Shown here: in pieces, positions 8,615 through 17,582 of the stretch
Layout of the letters: every line of letters begins with the position of its first letter
Numbering within the stretch: position 1 is the first letter of the stretch
Origin: Gp6-AA40 sp035647075
GTDB taxonomy: Bacteria; Acidobacteriota; Vicinamibacteria; Vicinamibacterales; UBA2999
Length of the DNA: 64,000 nucleotides
Direction: 5' to 3'
Assembly (NCBI GenBank): GCA_035647075.1
Contig: DASROF010000173.1
Span: forward strand, 1-64,000
Position numbers and translations under genes: made by a program
The notes under the pieces: model-generated
Seen by the model: only the letters and a program-made list of their open reading frames with translations
Told to the model about the DNA's origin: nothing
The model's database searches: none

Positions 8615-9585
8615 GCAAGGCCGTGGCACCCGACTTCGCGCTGGCGCGGAAGGTCCTGGAGACCGAGGCGGCGGCGATTCTCGCGCTGGTCGATCGCCTC
8701 GACGACCGCTTCGAGCAGGCGGTGCGGCTGCTCCTCGACTGTCGCGGCCGCGTCATTGTCACCGGCATGGGAAAGTCGGGCATCATCTGCCGGAAGATCG
8801 CGGCCACGCTCTCCAGCACAGGCACTCCCGCCTTCTTTCTCCATCCCGCGGAAGCCATCCACGGCGACCTCGGGGTTCTCCAGTCTGAGGACGTCATCGT
8901 CGCGCTTTCGCATAGCGGCGAGACCGATGAATTGCTTCGATTGCTGGAGACGATCAAGCGGCTCGGCGCGCGGCTGGTTGTGATCACCGGTGAGCCGCAC
9001 TCGACCCTCGGACAGGCGGCGGACGTCGCGCTCGATTGCCATGTGTCAAAGGAAGCGTGCCCGCTCAACCTCGTGCCGACCGCCAGTACGACCGCCGCGC
9101 TCGCGCTCGGAGACGCCCTGGCGATGACACTGCTCGTGACGAAGGGATTCCGGCAGGAGGATTTCGCCAACCTGCACCCCGGCGGAAAGCTCGGCAAGCG
9201 GCTGATGCGCGCTGAACAGCTCATGCACCTGGGCGAACACGCACCCATCGTGCGCACCGACGACGCACTGCGAGAGGTGATTTACGAGATCTCGCGCAAG
9301 AAACTGGGCATGTCCTGCGTGGTCGATACCGCCGACCGTCTCGTCGGCATCATCACCGACGGCGACCTGCGCCGCCACATGGCCGACACTCCCGATCTGC
9401 TCGCCAGGACGGCTGACGCGGTCATGACCCGGAACCCCGTCACGATCGCGCCCGACACGCTGGCGGTGGAAGTGCTCAATACGCTCGAACGCCGCAAGAT
9501 TACGTCGGTTGTCGTTGTTGACGCCGCGCAGAAGGTGCTCGGCGTGGTCCACCTGCACGATCTGTGGCGGACTGAGATGATCTAG
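8611..9585 (+). CDS. kdsD: arabinose-5-phosphate isomerase
   Basis: Interconverts ribulose-5-phosphate and arabinose-5-phosphate, feeding KdsA. It is 324 aa with the family architecture: an N-terminal SIS domain (VTGMGKSGIICRKIAATLSSTGTPAFF; ALSHSGETDE; NLVPTASTTAALALGDALA) followed by two CBS domains from about residue 210 (GIITDGDLRRHM; VLGVVHLHDLW). It overlaps kdsA by 4 bases and is 2 bases from lapB, so the set is one operon. Confidence 0.95.
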   Translation: MSKAVAPDFALARKVLETEAAAILALVDRLDDRFEQAVRLLLDCRGRVIVTGMGKSGIICRKIAATLSSTGTPAFFLHPAEAIHGDLGVLQSEDVIVALSHSGETDELLRLLETIKRLGARLVVITGEPHSTLGQAADVALDCHVSKEACPLNLVPTASTTAALALGDALAMTLLVTKGFRQEDFANLHPGGKLGKRLMRAEQLMHLGEHAPIVRTDDALREVIYEISRKKLGMSCVVDTADRLVGIITDGDLRRHMADTPDLLARTADAVMTRNPVTIAPDTLAVEVLNTLERRKITSVVVVDAAQKVLGVVHLHDLWRTEMI

Positions 9586-9587
9586 GC

Positions 9588-10805
9588 GTGTCTAACTACC
9601 TCCCGCTCCTGGCCGCCCTCGTGGCCCTTCTGGTGGGGCTGATCGTGGGAAAGGCGTGGGAGCGGTACAAGCTGCGCGATGGGCGCTGGATCGACCGTCG
9701 GCGCCTCCGCGAGACGCCGCACTACATGCTCGGCCTGAATTTTCTGACCGAGCATCAGGTGGATCAGGCGATCGAAGAGTTGACGGCTGCCACGAGCACG
9801 GACACCGATGCGCTCGAGATTCAGATGATTCTCGGCAACCTGTACCGGCAGAAGGGACAGGTCGCACGCGCCATCACGGTTCATCAGGCGTTGCTGCAGC
9901 GGACGAACCTGACACGACTCGAGCACGCATATGTGCTTCTGTGCCTCGGCCTCGATTTCCGGCATGGTGGCTTCGTCGATCGGGCCCTCGAGGCATTCCA
10001 GGAGGTTGTGCAGCTCGATCCGGAGAATCGCTACGCGCTCGTCAACCTGCAGAAGTTGCACGAGGATCAGCAGCAATGGGCGGACGCGTCCCGCGTCCGC
10101 GCGCAGATTGCGCGCATCGACGGGCAGCGCCGCGGCGACAACCAGCAGATTCTCGGCTTCCTGCAGAATCAGCTCGGCACCGAGACAGCGCGCGCAGGCG
10201 ATACCGAGGCTGCGGCGGCGATGTTCCGGGAGGCGATCGACATCGAGCCGAAGACCGCTCCCGCCTACCTCAGTCTTGGGGACATGCACTTCGAGCGCGG
10301 CGACGCGGCGGCCGCCATCGCGGCGTGGGAGGCGCTCGTGCAGACGGTCCCGGATCGCGCCTACCTCGCGTTCGAACGACTGGAACGTGCCTACAAGGCG
10401 TCCGCCGCTCCGCAGCGGTTCGTGGCCCTCTGCGACCAGCTCATCGCACGCAATCCACAGGACTGGCGCGCCCGACTGGCCCTGTCGCGCCATTACGCCG
10501 CTGCTGGCAGGTCACGCGACGCCTTCGATCTCCTCCTCGCCGCGCTCCCCCACAATCCGCATGGACTGGTCGTCCATCAGGAAATCTGGCGGGCGCTGCT
10601 CGAACTGAACCTCGAAGCCGATCTGGTGCGCCGATACGTCGCGCTGACCCGCGACGCGGTCTTCTACCTCGACCCCCATGTCTGCACGCACTGCCGCTAT
10701 CGCAGCACGGAGCTGCTCTGGCAATGTCCGCAATGCCACGAATGGAATACATTCGTGGAGGAACGAATCGCCCCCGCCAAGGAAACAACCGTGGCGGAAT
10801 CCTGA
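9588..10805 (+). CDS. lapB: lipopolysaccharide assembly protein B (TPR protein with rubredoxin-like metal domain)
   Basis: Inner-membrane-anchored cytoplasmic protein that, in E. coli, controls LpxC turnover and LPS assembly. It is 405 aa with a GTG start. Residues 5-22 form one membrane segment (LLAALVALLVGLIVG), then a basic linker, then about eight TPR units (HYMLGLNFLTEHQVDQAIEE onward), and a C-terminal metal domain with CTHC and CPQC knuckles around residues 365-382. Placement directly behind kdsA-kdsD ties it to LPS production. Confidence 0.92.
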   Translation: MSNYLPLLAALVALLVGLIVGKAWERYKLRDGRWIDRRRLRETPHYMLGLNFLTEHQVDQAIEELTAATSTDTDALEIQMILGNLYRQKGQVARAITVHQALLQRTNLTRLEHAYVLLCLGLDFRHGGFVDRALEAFQEVVQLDPENRYALVNLQKLHEDQQQWADASRVRAQIARIDGQRRGDNQQILGFLQNQLGTETARAGDTEAAAAMFREAIDIEPKTAPAYLSLGDMHFERGDAAAAIAAWEALVQTVPDRAYLAFERLERAYKASAAPQRFVALCDQLIARNPQDWRARLALSRHYAAAGRSRDAFDLLLAALPHNPHGLVVHQEIWRALLELNLEADLVRRYVALTRDAVFYLDPHVCTHCRYRSTELLWQCPQCHEWNTFVEERIAPAKETTVAES

Positions 10806-10815
10806 GCACAAGATC

Positions 10816-11427
10816 ATGCAGCGTGTTGCGTTGACGGGTGGTATCGCGACGGGCAAGAGTCACGTCCTCGCCGTGTTCACGGCGCTCGGTGTCCCGACGA
10901 TCGACGCCGACATCCTGGCGCGCGAAGCGGTGGCCCCAGGCACGACCGGTTTCGAGGCAGTGAAGGCCCGTTTCGGTCCCTCAATCCTGGATTCGTCCGG
11001 CGCGCTCGATCGCCGAAAGCTGGGCGACATCGTCTTTGCGGACGCGCAGGCACGTCGCGATCTCGAGGCCATCATCCATCCGGCGGTGGTTGCGGCAATC
11101 GATCGATGGTTTACCGGCCTTGAAGGGGCGGCTGCCGGGTTCGCGATCGCCGATATCCCTCTGCTGTTCGAGACCGGCCGCGAACACCAGTACGACATCA
11201 TCATCGTCACAGCCTGCGAACTGCAGACGCAGATCCGTCGTCTCATCGCCCGCGACAGGGTCACGGACACGGAGGCACGTCAGCGAATCTCCGCGCAGCT
11301 GCCGATCGAGGAGAAGGTCAGGCGGGCGGACTATGTAATCCGTACCGACGGGATGGTCGCTGAAACCAACGCGCAGGTGCATGCCGTTTATCAGCGGCTG
11401 TCGGACCCCGCCGCGGCACGCCGGTAA
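10816..11427 (+). CDS. coaE: dephospho-CoA kinase
   Basis: Last step of CoA synthesis: phosphorylates the 3'-OH of dephospho-CoA. The chosen ATG at 10816 gives MQRVALTGGIATGKSHVLAVF, with the P-loop (GGIATGKS) at the N-terminus and 203 aa in total, which is typical. Further motifs: PTIDADILAREAVAPG, DIPLLFETG and a C-terminal RAD-YVI segment. It starts 10 bases after lapB and probably ends that operon. The next gene converges 13 bases away. Confidence 0.93.
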   Translation: MQRVALTGGIATGKSHVLAVFTALGVPTIDADILAREAVAPGTTGFEAVKARFGPSILDSSGALDRRKLGDIVFADAQARRDLEAIIHPAVVAAIDRWFTGLEGAAAGFAIADIPLLFETGREHQYDIIIVTACELQTQIRRLIARDRVTDTEARQRISAQLPIEEKVRRADYVIRTDGMVAETNAQVHAVYQRLSDPAAARR

Positions 11428-11440
11428 CCTCCGAGACGGC

Positions 11441-12544
11441 TTACCGCCGCGCGACGGCGTCCTGAAACTCCTCGTAGCGAAGCCCGATGCGCTGATGGAA
11501 GGCGGTGCTGAACTGCGCTCCTGCTCCGAGATCCCGCAGCAGCATCACGACCGCTGACGGCCCACGCACGTCGAGCATCCTGCGCACGGCGAGTGCGCTC
11601 TCGGCGTAGGCCAGCTGCGCCTGCGCGTCGGGCAGGCCGCTGAATCCGGTATGCAGTTCCGGCAGCGCCGGACGCTTGCGGGCAGCGGCCACAACCCGCT
11701 CGGCACCGGCCAGGCCGCCCGGCTCGAGCACCACGGCCAACCCTTCGTTCACCCATGCCGGCACTCCGCGGCCGGCGATGCCGGCGACGAGCGCGTGGAC
11801 GTATTCGTGGGCGAGCACCCGTTCGAGCTCCTCGATCTGATCGAGCGCTCCTTTGACCGGCACCCGGATGCGTCCATCGTAGACACCGCCGGCCCACGTC
11901 GGCCCGCGCGTGATGTCGCGGAACTGCTGCGACGTGTAGAGCACCACTTCGATGGACTGGGTGGGATAGAACTGCAAGGAGTCGCCAATCCGGCGGTACG
12001 TGGCTTCGAGGAGGTCCACCGCCCGCCGCGCCAGGCCTTGATCGACCGGACCCTCGAACAGCGCGCGGAAATGGACGCCGCGTGTTTCAGCGAACCGGCT
12101 CTCCGTGCGGGCCTCAGCGGACCATAGGCTGATCTTCTCCTTCAACCGCGGGTCGCCCGGCGCGCTTTTCAGCGCCGCCTCGTACGTGGCGACGGCCTCA
12201 CGGATGCGGCCGCTCCGATACTGCAACTCTCCCAGGAGAAGAGAGGCGTCGTTCAATGCGGGATCGAGTTGGAGGGCGCGCTGGAACTGCCGCTCCGCCT
12301 CGGCGTTCTGGCCGAGCATGTAGGCGCTCAGTCCGACCCCGAACGCGATCCCGGCGCTGCGCGGCGCCAGCCTGGCCGCCGCGGTGAACGCTGACAGCGC
12401 GTCGGCAAGCCGGCGCTCGTCGAGCGCTTTCGAGCCCGCCTCGGCCAATTTGACAGCCTCTGGCGATATCGCCTGCGCGATGACGGGGGCGGGAGCCCCG
12501 AGTATGGTCGCGAGGATCAGGGCGCCGACGATCCTATTGACCAA
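11441..12544 (-). CDS. secreted TPR protein with gluzincin-type metalloprotease domain (peptidase MA-like)
   Basis: A 367 aa predicted periplasmic or exported protein. Residues 1-24 form a signal peptide ending in VIAQA. Residues about 25-130 hold three TPR-like repeats. The C-terminal domain has HEYVH at residues 246-250 and NEGLAV about 20 residues later, the HExxH plus downstream Glu layout of gluzincin zinc peptidases. Substrate unknown. Its 5' end overlaps the 3' end of folD by 11 bases, so they are probably co-transcribed. The combination of TPR and MA peptidase is common in acidobacterial secretomes. Confidence 0.8.
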   Translation of the reverse strand: MVNRIVGALILATILGAPAPVIAQAISPEAVKLAEAGSKALDERRLADALSAFTAAARLAPRSAGIAFGVGLSAYMLGQNAEAERQFQRALQLDPALNDASLLLGELQYRSGRIREAVATYEAALKSAPGDPRLKEKISLWSAEARTESRFAETRGVHFRALFEGPVDQGLARRAVDLLEATYRRIGDSLQFYPTQSIEVVLYTSQQFRDITRGPTWAGGVYDGRIRVPVKGALDQIEELERVLAHEYVHALVAGIAGRGVPAWVNEGLAVVLEPGGLAGAERVVAAARKRPALPELHTGFSGLPDAQAQLAYAESALAVRRMLDVRGPSAVVMLLRDLGAGAQFSTAFHQRIGLRYEEFQDAVARR

Positions 12545-13466
12545 CGCGGGCCTTCGCCGCCGCGAGCGTATTCATCATCAGCATCGTGATCGTCAGTGGC
12601 CCGACGCCGCCAGGGACCGGCGTCAAGGCGCCAGCAATGTCGGCGACCTCAGGATGGACGTCGCCGACGAGCAACGAACCCTTCGAGCTGAACACCTTCT
12701 GACGTGGATGCGACGCCGGGTACAGCTCCGCGACAACGGCGGCATCCGCCACACGATTGACGCCTACATCGATCACGGTGGCGCCAGGCTTCACGAAGTC
12801 GCGCCGGATCAGTCCTGCCTTCCCCACCGCCGCCACCAGGATGTCCGCACGCCGGCACGCTGCCGCCAGATCCGGCGTGCGTGAATGTGCGATCGTGACG
12901 GTCGCATCCCGGTGCAGGAGCAGCATCGCCATCGGCTTACCGACAATATCGCTGCGTCCGACGACCACCGCATCGCGCCCGGCGATCGAAATCTTCTCGC
13001 GATCGAGCAGCTCGATCACACCGCTCGGTGTGCATGCGACGAGCTTCGGCCGCTTCTGCACCAGAAGCCCGACACTCTCGGCGCTGAAGCCGTCCACGTC
13101 CTTTTCAACGGCAATTGTGTCGAAGACCCTTTGCTCCGCCCCGGCGCCCATGGCTTTCGGCAGCGGCGACTGCACGAGGATGCCATCGTGGACGGGGCTG
13201 ACGTTGAGACGCTGGACAAGGGCGAGCACGTCGTCGAGCGACGCGCCGGCCGGCATGCGCTCGAGATCGACGCGGAATCCAGCCTGGGTTCCCGCCTTGA
13301 CCTTGTGATTGACGTATACGTGCGATGCTGGATCGTCGCCGACGAGCACGATGGCGAGCCCCGGTGGCCGGCCGTGCTGAGCCGTGAAGGCTTTCACCTG
13401 CGGGCCGATTTCGTCCCGCTGCATGCGAACGGCCAGCGCCTGTCCATCGAGCACCCGTGCGCTCAT
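12534..13466 (-). CDS. folD: bifunctional methylenetetrahydrofolate dehydrogenase / methenyltetrahydrofolate cyclohydrolase
   Basis: One-carbon metabolism enzyme making 10-formyl-THF from 5,10-methylene-THF with NADP. At 310 aa it is marginally longer than the usual 280-300. Motifs: YVNHKVKAGTQAGF with the catalytic Lys (YVxxKxK), QSPLPK (folate-binding), DVDGFS, and in the Rossmann half VVGRSDIVGKPMA, KPGATVIDVG and TPVPGGVGPLTITMLM at the C-terminus. It precedes the metalloprotease gene with an 11-base overlap. Confidence 0.95.
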   Translation of the reverse strand: MSARVLDGQALAVRMQRDEIGPQVKAFTAQHGRPPGLAIVLVGDDPASHVYVNHKVKAGTQAGFRVDLERMPAGASLDDVLALVQRLNVSPVHDGILVQSPLPKAMGAGAEQRVFDTIAVEKDVDGFSAESVGLLVQKRPKLVACTPSGVIELLDREKISIAGRDAVVVGRSDIVGKPMAMLLLHRDATVTIAHSRTPDLAAACRRADILVAAVGKAGLIRRDFVKPGATVIDVGVNRVADAAVVAELYPASHPRQKVFSSKGSLLVGDVHPEVADIAGALTPVPGGVGPLTITMLMMNTLAAAKARVGQ

Positions 13467-13669
13467 GCTGCGTCCGCATCGTGGCGTGCACGCGTCCTCT
13501 GCACGCCTGACGGTTCCATCATCATTTCTCCCATGCGATGCGCCCCAGAGCTGGCGCGATCTACCGAAGGGTCATTCTAAACCGCGTTTCCGTTACGGCG
13601 GTGGTCGCCGCACGCGCCGTGTCGCGTCAGCGTTGACTTTTCACGTCAGTTACCAGATTCTCCAAGGAC
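13467..13669. other. divergent intergenic region folD / liv operon
   Basis: 203 bases with no gene. It must hold the promoter of the liv operon and of folD. TTGACT at 13633-13638 could be a -35 for liv, but the hexamer 17 bases on (GATTCT) is a weak -10, so I do not call a promoter with confidence. Confidence 0.4.
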
Positions 13670-14854
13670 ATGAGACATCGTTCAGCGCCTCGGATGGACT
13701 GCGCATCGACCGCATGGCTGCTCCTCGCCGCCGTGTTGTTGTCCACAGTCGCGTGCGAGCGCAAATCGGACGGCGTCGCCGACACGACCGGCGACATTCC
13801 CGTCGGCTTCTACGGTTCTCTGACTGGCGACGGTGCGTCATTCGGACAATCGTCGCGTGAAGGCGCCGAGCTCGCTGTCGACGAGCTGAACGCTGCCGGG
13901 GGCGTCCTGGGCCGCAAGCTGCGGCTCCTCGTGGAGGACGACCAGAGCAAGCCGGAGGAGGCCTCCAACGCCGTCACCAAGCTGGTCACGCAGGACAAGG
14001 TGGTGGCGGTCATCGGCGAGGTGGCGAGCCGCCGCACGCTGGCCGCCGCCCCGATTGCGCAGCGCTACCAGATTCCGATGATCACGCCCGCCTCGACCAA
14101 CGAAAAGGTGACCGAGGTCGGCGATTACGTCTTCCGCGTCTGCTTCATCGACCCGTTTCAGGGTGAAGTGCTCGCGAAATTCGCCTACAACGACCTCAAG
14201 GCTCGCAAGGTCGCGATTCTCCGCGACCAGTCACAGGATTACTCCGTCGGCCTCACCGACTCGGTCGCGCAGCACTTCACCCGGCTCGGGGGCCAGGTCC
14301 TGCCGCCGGTGAGCTATTCGAGCGGCGACGCCGACTTCAAGGCCGCGCTGACGCGCATCCGCAGCGACAAGCCGGACGTCCTGTTTGCTACGGGCTATTA
14401 CTCCGAGGCGGCGATCATTACCAGGCAGGCGCGCGAACTCGGCATGAAAATGCCCATCCTTGGCGGCGACGGTTGGGTCGGCGACGCCCTCCAGAACGGC
14501 CGCGAGGCGCTCAACAACACGTACATCTCCAATCACTATTCTGGCGATAACCCGGATCCGATCGTCCAGAATTTCGTCAGCACGTACAAGAAACGATTCA
14601 ACCGCGACCCCGACGCCATCGCCGCCCTCGCCTACGATGCGATCAAGGTGCTCGCCGATTCGCTGGCGCGCGCGCAGTCCACCAACGGGCCGAAGCTGCG
14701 CGAGGCGATCGCCTCGGCGGACGTGCCCGGTGTCACGGGGCGTCTGAAGATGAACGCCAAGCGCAACGTCGACAAGCCTGCGGTTGTGCAGGAGGTGACC
14801 TACGCGGGCGGCAAGGTGACGTTCGTTTACAAAACCACCATCAATCCCGGCTAG
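13670..14854 (+). CDS. livK: branched-chain amino acid ABC transporter, substrate-binding lipoprotein
   Basis: Periplasmic binding component of a HAAT-type uptake system. At 394 aa it has a lipoprotein signal: hydrophobic stretch 15-28 then LSTVAC, with Cys29 as the lipidation site. The mature part is a Peripla_BP_6 fold: IPVGFYGSLTGDGASFGQSSREGAELAV-type opening, then GGVLGRKLRLLVEDDQSKPEEA, ITPASTNEKVTE and GGDGWVGDAL. Substrate may be Leu/Ile/Val or another amino acid or amide. It is first of five tightly spaced liv genes. Confidence 0.93.
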   Translation: MRHRSAPRMDCASTAWLLLAAVLLSTVACERKSDGVADTTGDIPVGFYGSLTGDGASFGQSSREGAELAVDELNAAGGVLGRKLRLLVEDDQSKPEEASNAVTKLVTQDKVVAVIGEVASRRTLAAAPIAQRYQIPMITPASTNEKVTEVGDYVFRVCFIDPFQGEVLAKFAYNDLKARKVAILRDQSQDYSVGLTDSVAQHFTRLGGQVLPPVSYSSGDADFKAALTRIRSDKPDVLFATGYYSEAAIITRQARELGMKMPILGGDGWVGDALQNGREALNNTYISNHYSGDNPDPIVQNFVSTYKKRFNRDPDAIAALAYDAIKVLADSLARAQSTNGPKLREAIASADVPGVTGRLKMNAKRNVDKPAVVQEVTYAGGKVTFVYKTTINPG

Positions 14855-14855
14855 C

Positions 14856-15755
14856 GTGGACACCGTTCTCCAGCAGCTGATCAACGGGCTGTCGCTCGGC
14901 GCGATCTACGCCCTCATCGCGCTTGGTTACACGATGGTCTACGGCGTCTTGCGCCTGATCAACTTCGCGCATGGCGACGTCTACATGCTGGGTGCCTTCG
15001 CCGGGTATTACCTCGCCAACGCGCTCGACCTCGACGCGTCCCCCTCGATCCTCGGCGCTATCGTCGTCACCCTCGGCGCCATGGCAATCTGCGCCGTCAT
15101 CGGCGTGCTCATCGAACGTTTTGCCTACCGCCCCGTACGTCACCACCCACGGCTGGCATCACTCATCACGGCCATCGGCGTCTCGTTGCTGCTGGAGTAC
15201 GGCGGCCAGGTCGTCTTCGGCGCCAATCCGCGATTCTTTCCGCAGATGATCCGGGCCGAGGTCTACTCGGTCGGCGGCGTACAGATCACCAACCAGAACC
15301 TCCTGATCATCGTGGTCGCCGTCATTGTGATGTTCGGGCTCGAGTTCATCGTCCATCGGACGCGGATCGGCAAGGCGATGCGGGCGACTTCGTTCAACTT
15401 GTCGGTGGCCAAACTCATGGGCATCAACACCGACTACGTGATCGCCTTCACATTCGCGCTCGGCTCGGCACTCGCAGCGGCGGGTGGCGTCATGGTGGCG
15501 CTCGCCATACCAAGAATCGATCCGCTGATGGGACTGATGACCGGTCTCAAGGCGTTCGTCGCGGCGGTTCTCGGCGGTATCGGCAACATTCCAGGCGCCA
15601 TGATCGGAGGCGTGCTCATCGGTTTGCTGGAGACGTGGCTGAGCGCCACGGCCTACTCCACGTACCGCGATGCCGCGGCGTTCGCGGTGCTCATTCTGAT
15701 CCTGCTCTTCCGGCCGGCCGGCATCCTGGGCTCGGCGACGGTCGAGAAGGTCTAG
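14856..15755 (+). CDS. livH: branched-chain amino acid ABC transporter permease LivH
   Basis: Inner-membrane permease, 299 aa, GTG start one base after the livK stop. About eight hydrophobic segments are seen. The opening GLSLGAIYALIALGYTMVYGVLRLINFAHG-type stretch is the LivH signature, with GIGNIPGAMIGGVLIG near the C-terminus forming the ATPase-contact loop. It pairs with LivM. Confidence 0.95.
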   Translation: MDTVLQQLINGLSLGAIYALIALGYTMVYGVLRLINFAHGDVYMLGAFAGYYLANALDLDASPSILGAIVVTLGAMAICAVIGVLIERFAYRPVRHHPRLASLITAIGVSLLLEYGGQVVFGANPRFFPQMIRAEVYSVGGVQITNQNLLIIVVAVIVMFGLEFIVHRTRIGKAMRATSFNLSVAKLMGINTDYVIAFTFALGSALAAAGGVMVALAIPRIDPLMGLMTGLKAFVAAVLGGIGNIPGAMIGGVLIGLLETWLSATAYSTYRDAAAFAVLILILLFRPAGILGSATVEKV

Positions 15756-15770
15756 GACGCCCGTCTTTCG

Positions 15771-16802
15771 ATGCGGGTGACGACGAAGATCCTCGCGACC
15801 GCCGCCACCGTCGGCGTCCTGCTCGGCCTGAACTACCTGTTCGAGTATGGATTCGGCGATTTCCGCATCAACGCGTACTACGCTCGCATCCTCAACCTGA
15901 TTGGCATCAACGTCATCCTTGCCGTCAGCCTGAATCTGATCAACGGGCTCGCCGGTCAGTTCTCCATCGGGCATGCCGGCTTCATGGCGGTGGGCGGCTA
16001 TAGTGCGACGTTCGTGACGGTCTATTACGGCCGCGCGATTGCCGGCCTGCTCGGGTCTTCCCTGGACGATGCGACCGGCGCGGCGGTGGTGATGACGATA
16101 AGCCTGCTGACAGGCGCAGCGGCCGCTGCCCTGGCGGGGCTGGCGGTGGGCATCCCGTCGCTGCGCCTTCGTGGTGACTACCTCGCCATCGTCACGCTCG
16201 GGTTCTCCGAGATCATCCGCGTCATCATCTTGAACATTCCTGCGGTCGGCGGCGCAACCGGATTTACCGCTGCCATCCCGATCACGAATTTCTTCTGGAT
16301 CTTTGCAGTGGCGATCCTCACCATCGTGATCGTCCGGAACATCGCGGCATCGACGTTCGGCCGCGTCCTGGCGACGATTCGCGGCGATGAAATCGCCGCC
16401 GAGGCAATGGGGATCAGCACGACGCGCTACAAGGTGCTCGCCTTCGTCATCAGCGCCGCGCTGGCCGGCGTCGCCGGCGGCTTGTCGGGACAACTATTCG
16501 CGAATCCGCTGAACCCACAGAACCTGAACTTCGTTCGCTCGATCGAAATCATCGTGATGATCGTCATCGGCGGTATCGGCTCGATCAGCGGGGCGGTGTT
16601 CGGCGCCACGGCACTCACCATCCTGCCCGAAGCCCTTCGCCGCCTGGACCAGCAGTTTCCCGGTCTTCGCATGGTGACGTACGCGCTGCTGCTCATCCTC
16701 ACCATGATCTTCCGGCCGCAGGGCCTGTTCGGGCGACGCGAGGTCAGCTGGGCGTGGCTGCGGCGGCGCGGTCAAGATCGCCCTGCGGCGGCAATCAAGT
16801 GA
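15771..16802 (+). CDS. livM: branched-chain amino acid ABC transporter permease LivM
   Basis: Second permease subunit, 343 aa, with about nine membrane segments. Signature pieces: VSLNLINGLAGQFSIGHAGF (residues about 52-71), VGIPSLRLRGDYLAIVTLGF and MIVIGGIGSISGAVFG (ATPase-contact loop). The C-terminus is a short basic cytoplasmic tail. Its stop overlaps the livG start (TGATG). Confidence 0.95.
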   Translation: MRVTTKILATAATVGVLLGLNYLFEYGFGDFRINAYYARILNLIGINVILAVSLNLINGLAGQFSIGHAGFMAVGGYSATFVTVYYGRAIAGLLGSSLDDATGAAVVMTISLLTGAAAAALAGLAVGIPSLRLRGDYLAIVTLGFSEIIRVIILNIPAVGGATGFTAAIPITNFFWIFAVAILTIVIVRNIAASTFGRVLATIRGDEIAAEAMGISTTRYKVLAFVISAALAGVAGGLSGQLFANPLNPQNLNFVRSIEIIVMIVIGGIGSISGAVFGATALTILPEALRRLDQQFPGLRMVTYALLLILTMIFRPQGLFGRREVSWAWLRRRGQDRPAAAIK

Positions 16803-17569
16803 TGGCGACGGCCCTGCTGGAGACACGCGCCGTCACCAAGCGATTCGGCGGTTTGACGGCCGTCAAAGCGCTCACCCTGCGGGTGGAACGCGGCGCCTTG
16901 TACGGACTCATCGGTCCCAACGGCGCCGGAAAGACCACGGTCTTCAACCTGCTGACCGGTGTCTACGACGCCACCGAAGGCGAAATGCTCTTCGAAGGGG
17001 CCCGTATCGACGGACGCAAGCCGTACGAGATCACGCGCCTCGGCATCGCGCGCACGTTCCAGAACATCCGTCTCTTTCCCGATCTGAGCGTGCTCGAGAA
17101 CGTCATGACCGCGCGGCACCTCCGCAGCCGGCAGACACTCGCCGACGCGATCCTCGGGACGCCGCGCCATCACGAGGAGGAACGCGAGATCCGGGCACGG
17201 TCGATGGCGCTGCTCGAGATTTTCGACCTTCAGCACACGGCTGGGGAGACGGCGACAAGCCTGCCCTACGGCAGCCAGCGCCGGCTCGAAATCGCGCGGG
17301 CGCTGGCCACGGAGCCGCGGCTGCTGCTGCTCGACGAGCCGGCCGCTGGCATGAATCCACAGGAGGCGCGCGATCTGATGCGCGTCATCCGCCGCTTGCG
17401 CGACGAGTTCGCACTGACGGTCCTGCTGGTCGAGCACAATATGAAGGTCGTCATGGGCGTCTGCGAGACGGTGCACGTCATCGACTACGGCGAGACCATC
17501 GCCATAGGACCACCGGCGGACATCCAGAGGAACCCCAAGGTGATCGAAGCGTACCTGGGTGGGGCCTGA
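16802..17569 (+). CDS. livG: branched-chain amino acid ABC transporter ATPase LivG
   Basis: ATP-binding subunit, 255 aa from ATG 16802, the start that overlaps the livM stop. Walker A is GPNGAGKTT (about residues 38-46), the LivG-specific Q-loop region is ARTFQNIRLFPDLSVLENV, the signature is LPYGSQRRLEIARAL, Walker B is LLLLDEPAAGMNP, and the H-loop is LVEHNM. LivG and LivF form the cytoplasmic motor pair. Confidence 0.95.
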   Translation: MATALLETRAVTKRFGGLTAVKALTLRVERGALYGLIGPNGAGKTTVFNLLTGVYDATEGEMLFEGARIDGRKPYEITRLGIARTFQNIRLFPDLSVLENVMTARHLRSRQTLADAILGTPRHHEEEREIRARSMALLEIFDLQHTAGETATSLPYGSQRRLEIARALATEPRLLLLDEPAAGMNPQEARDLMRVIRRLRDEFALTVLLVEHNMKVVMGVCETVHVIDYGETIAIGPPADIQRNPKVIEAYLGGA

Positions 17570-17582
17570 GGCCGGACGATTA

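Noticed and set aside
13633..13661. TTGACT-N17-GATTCT as the liv promoter
   Set aside because: The -10 hexamer is poor and the box falls only 9 bases before the livK start. Not strong enough to call.
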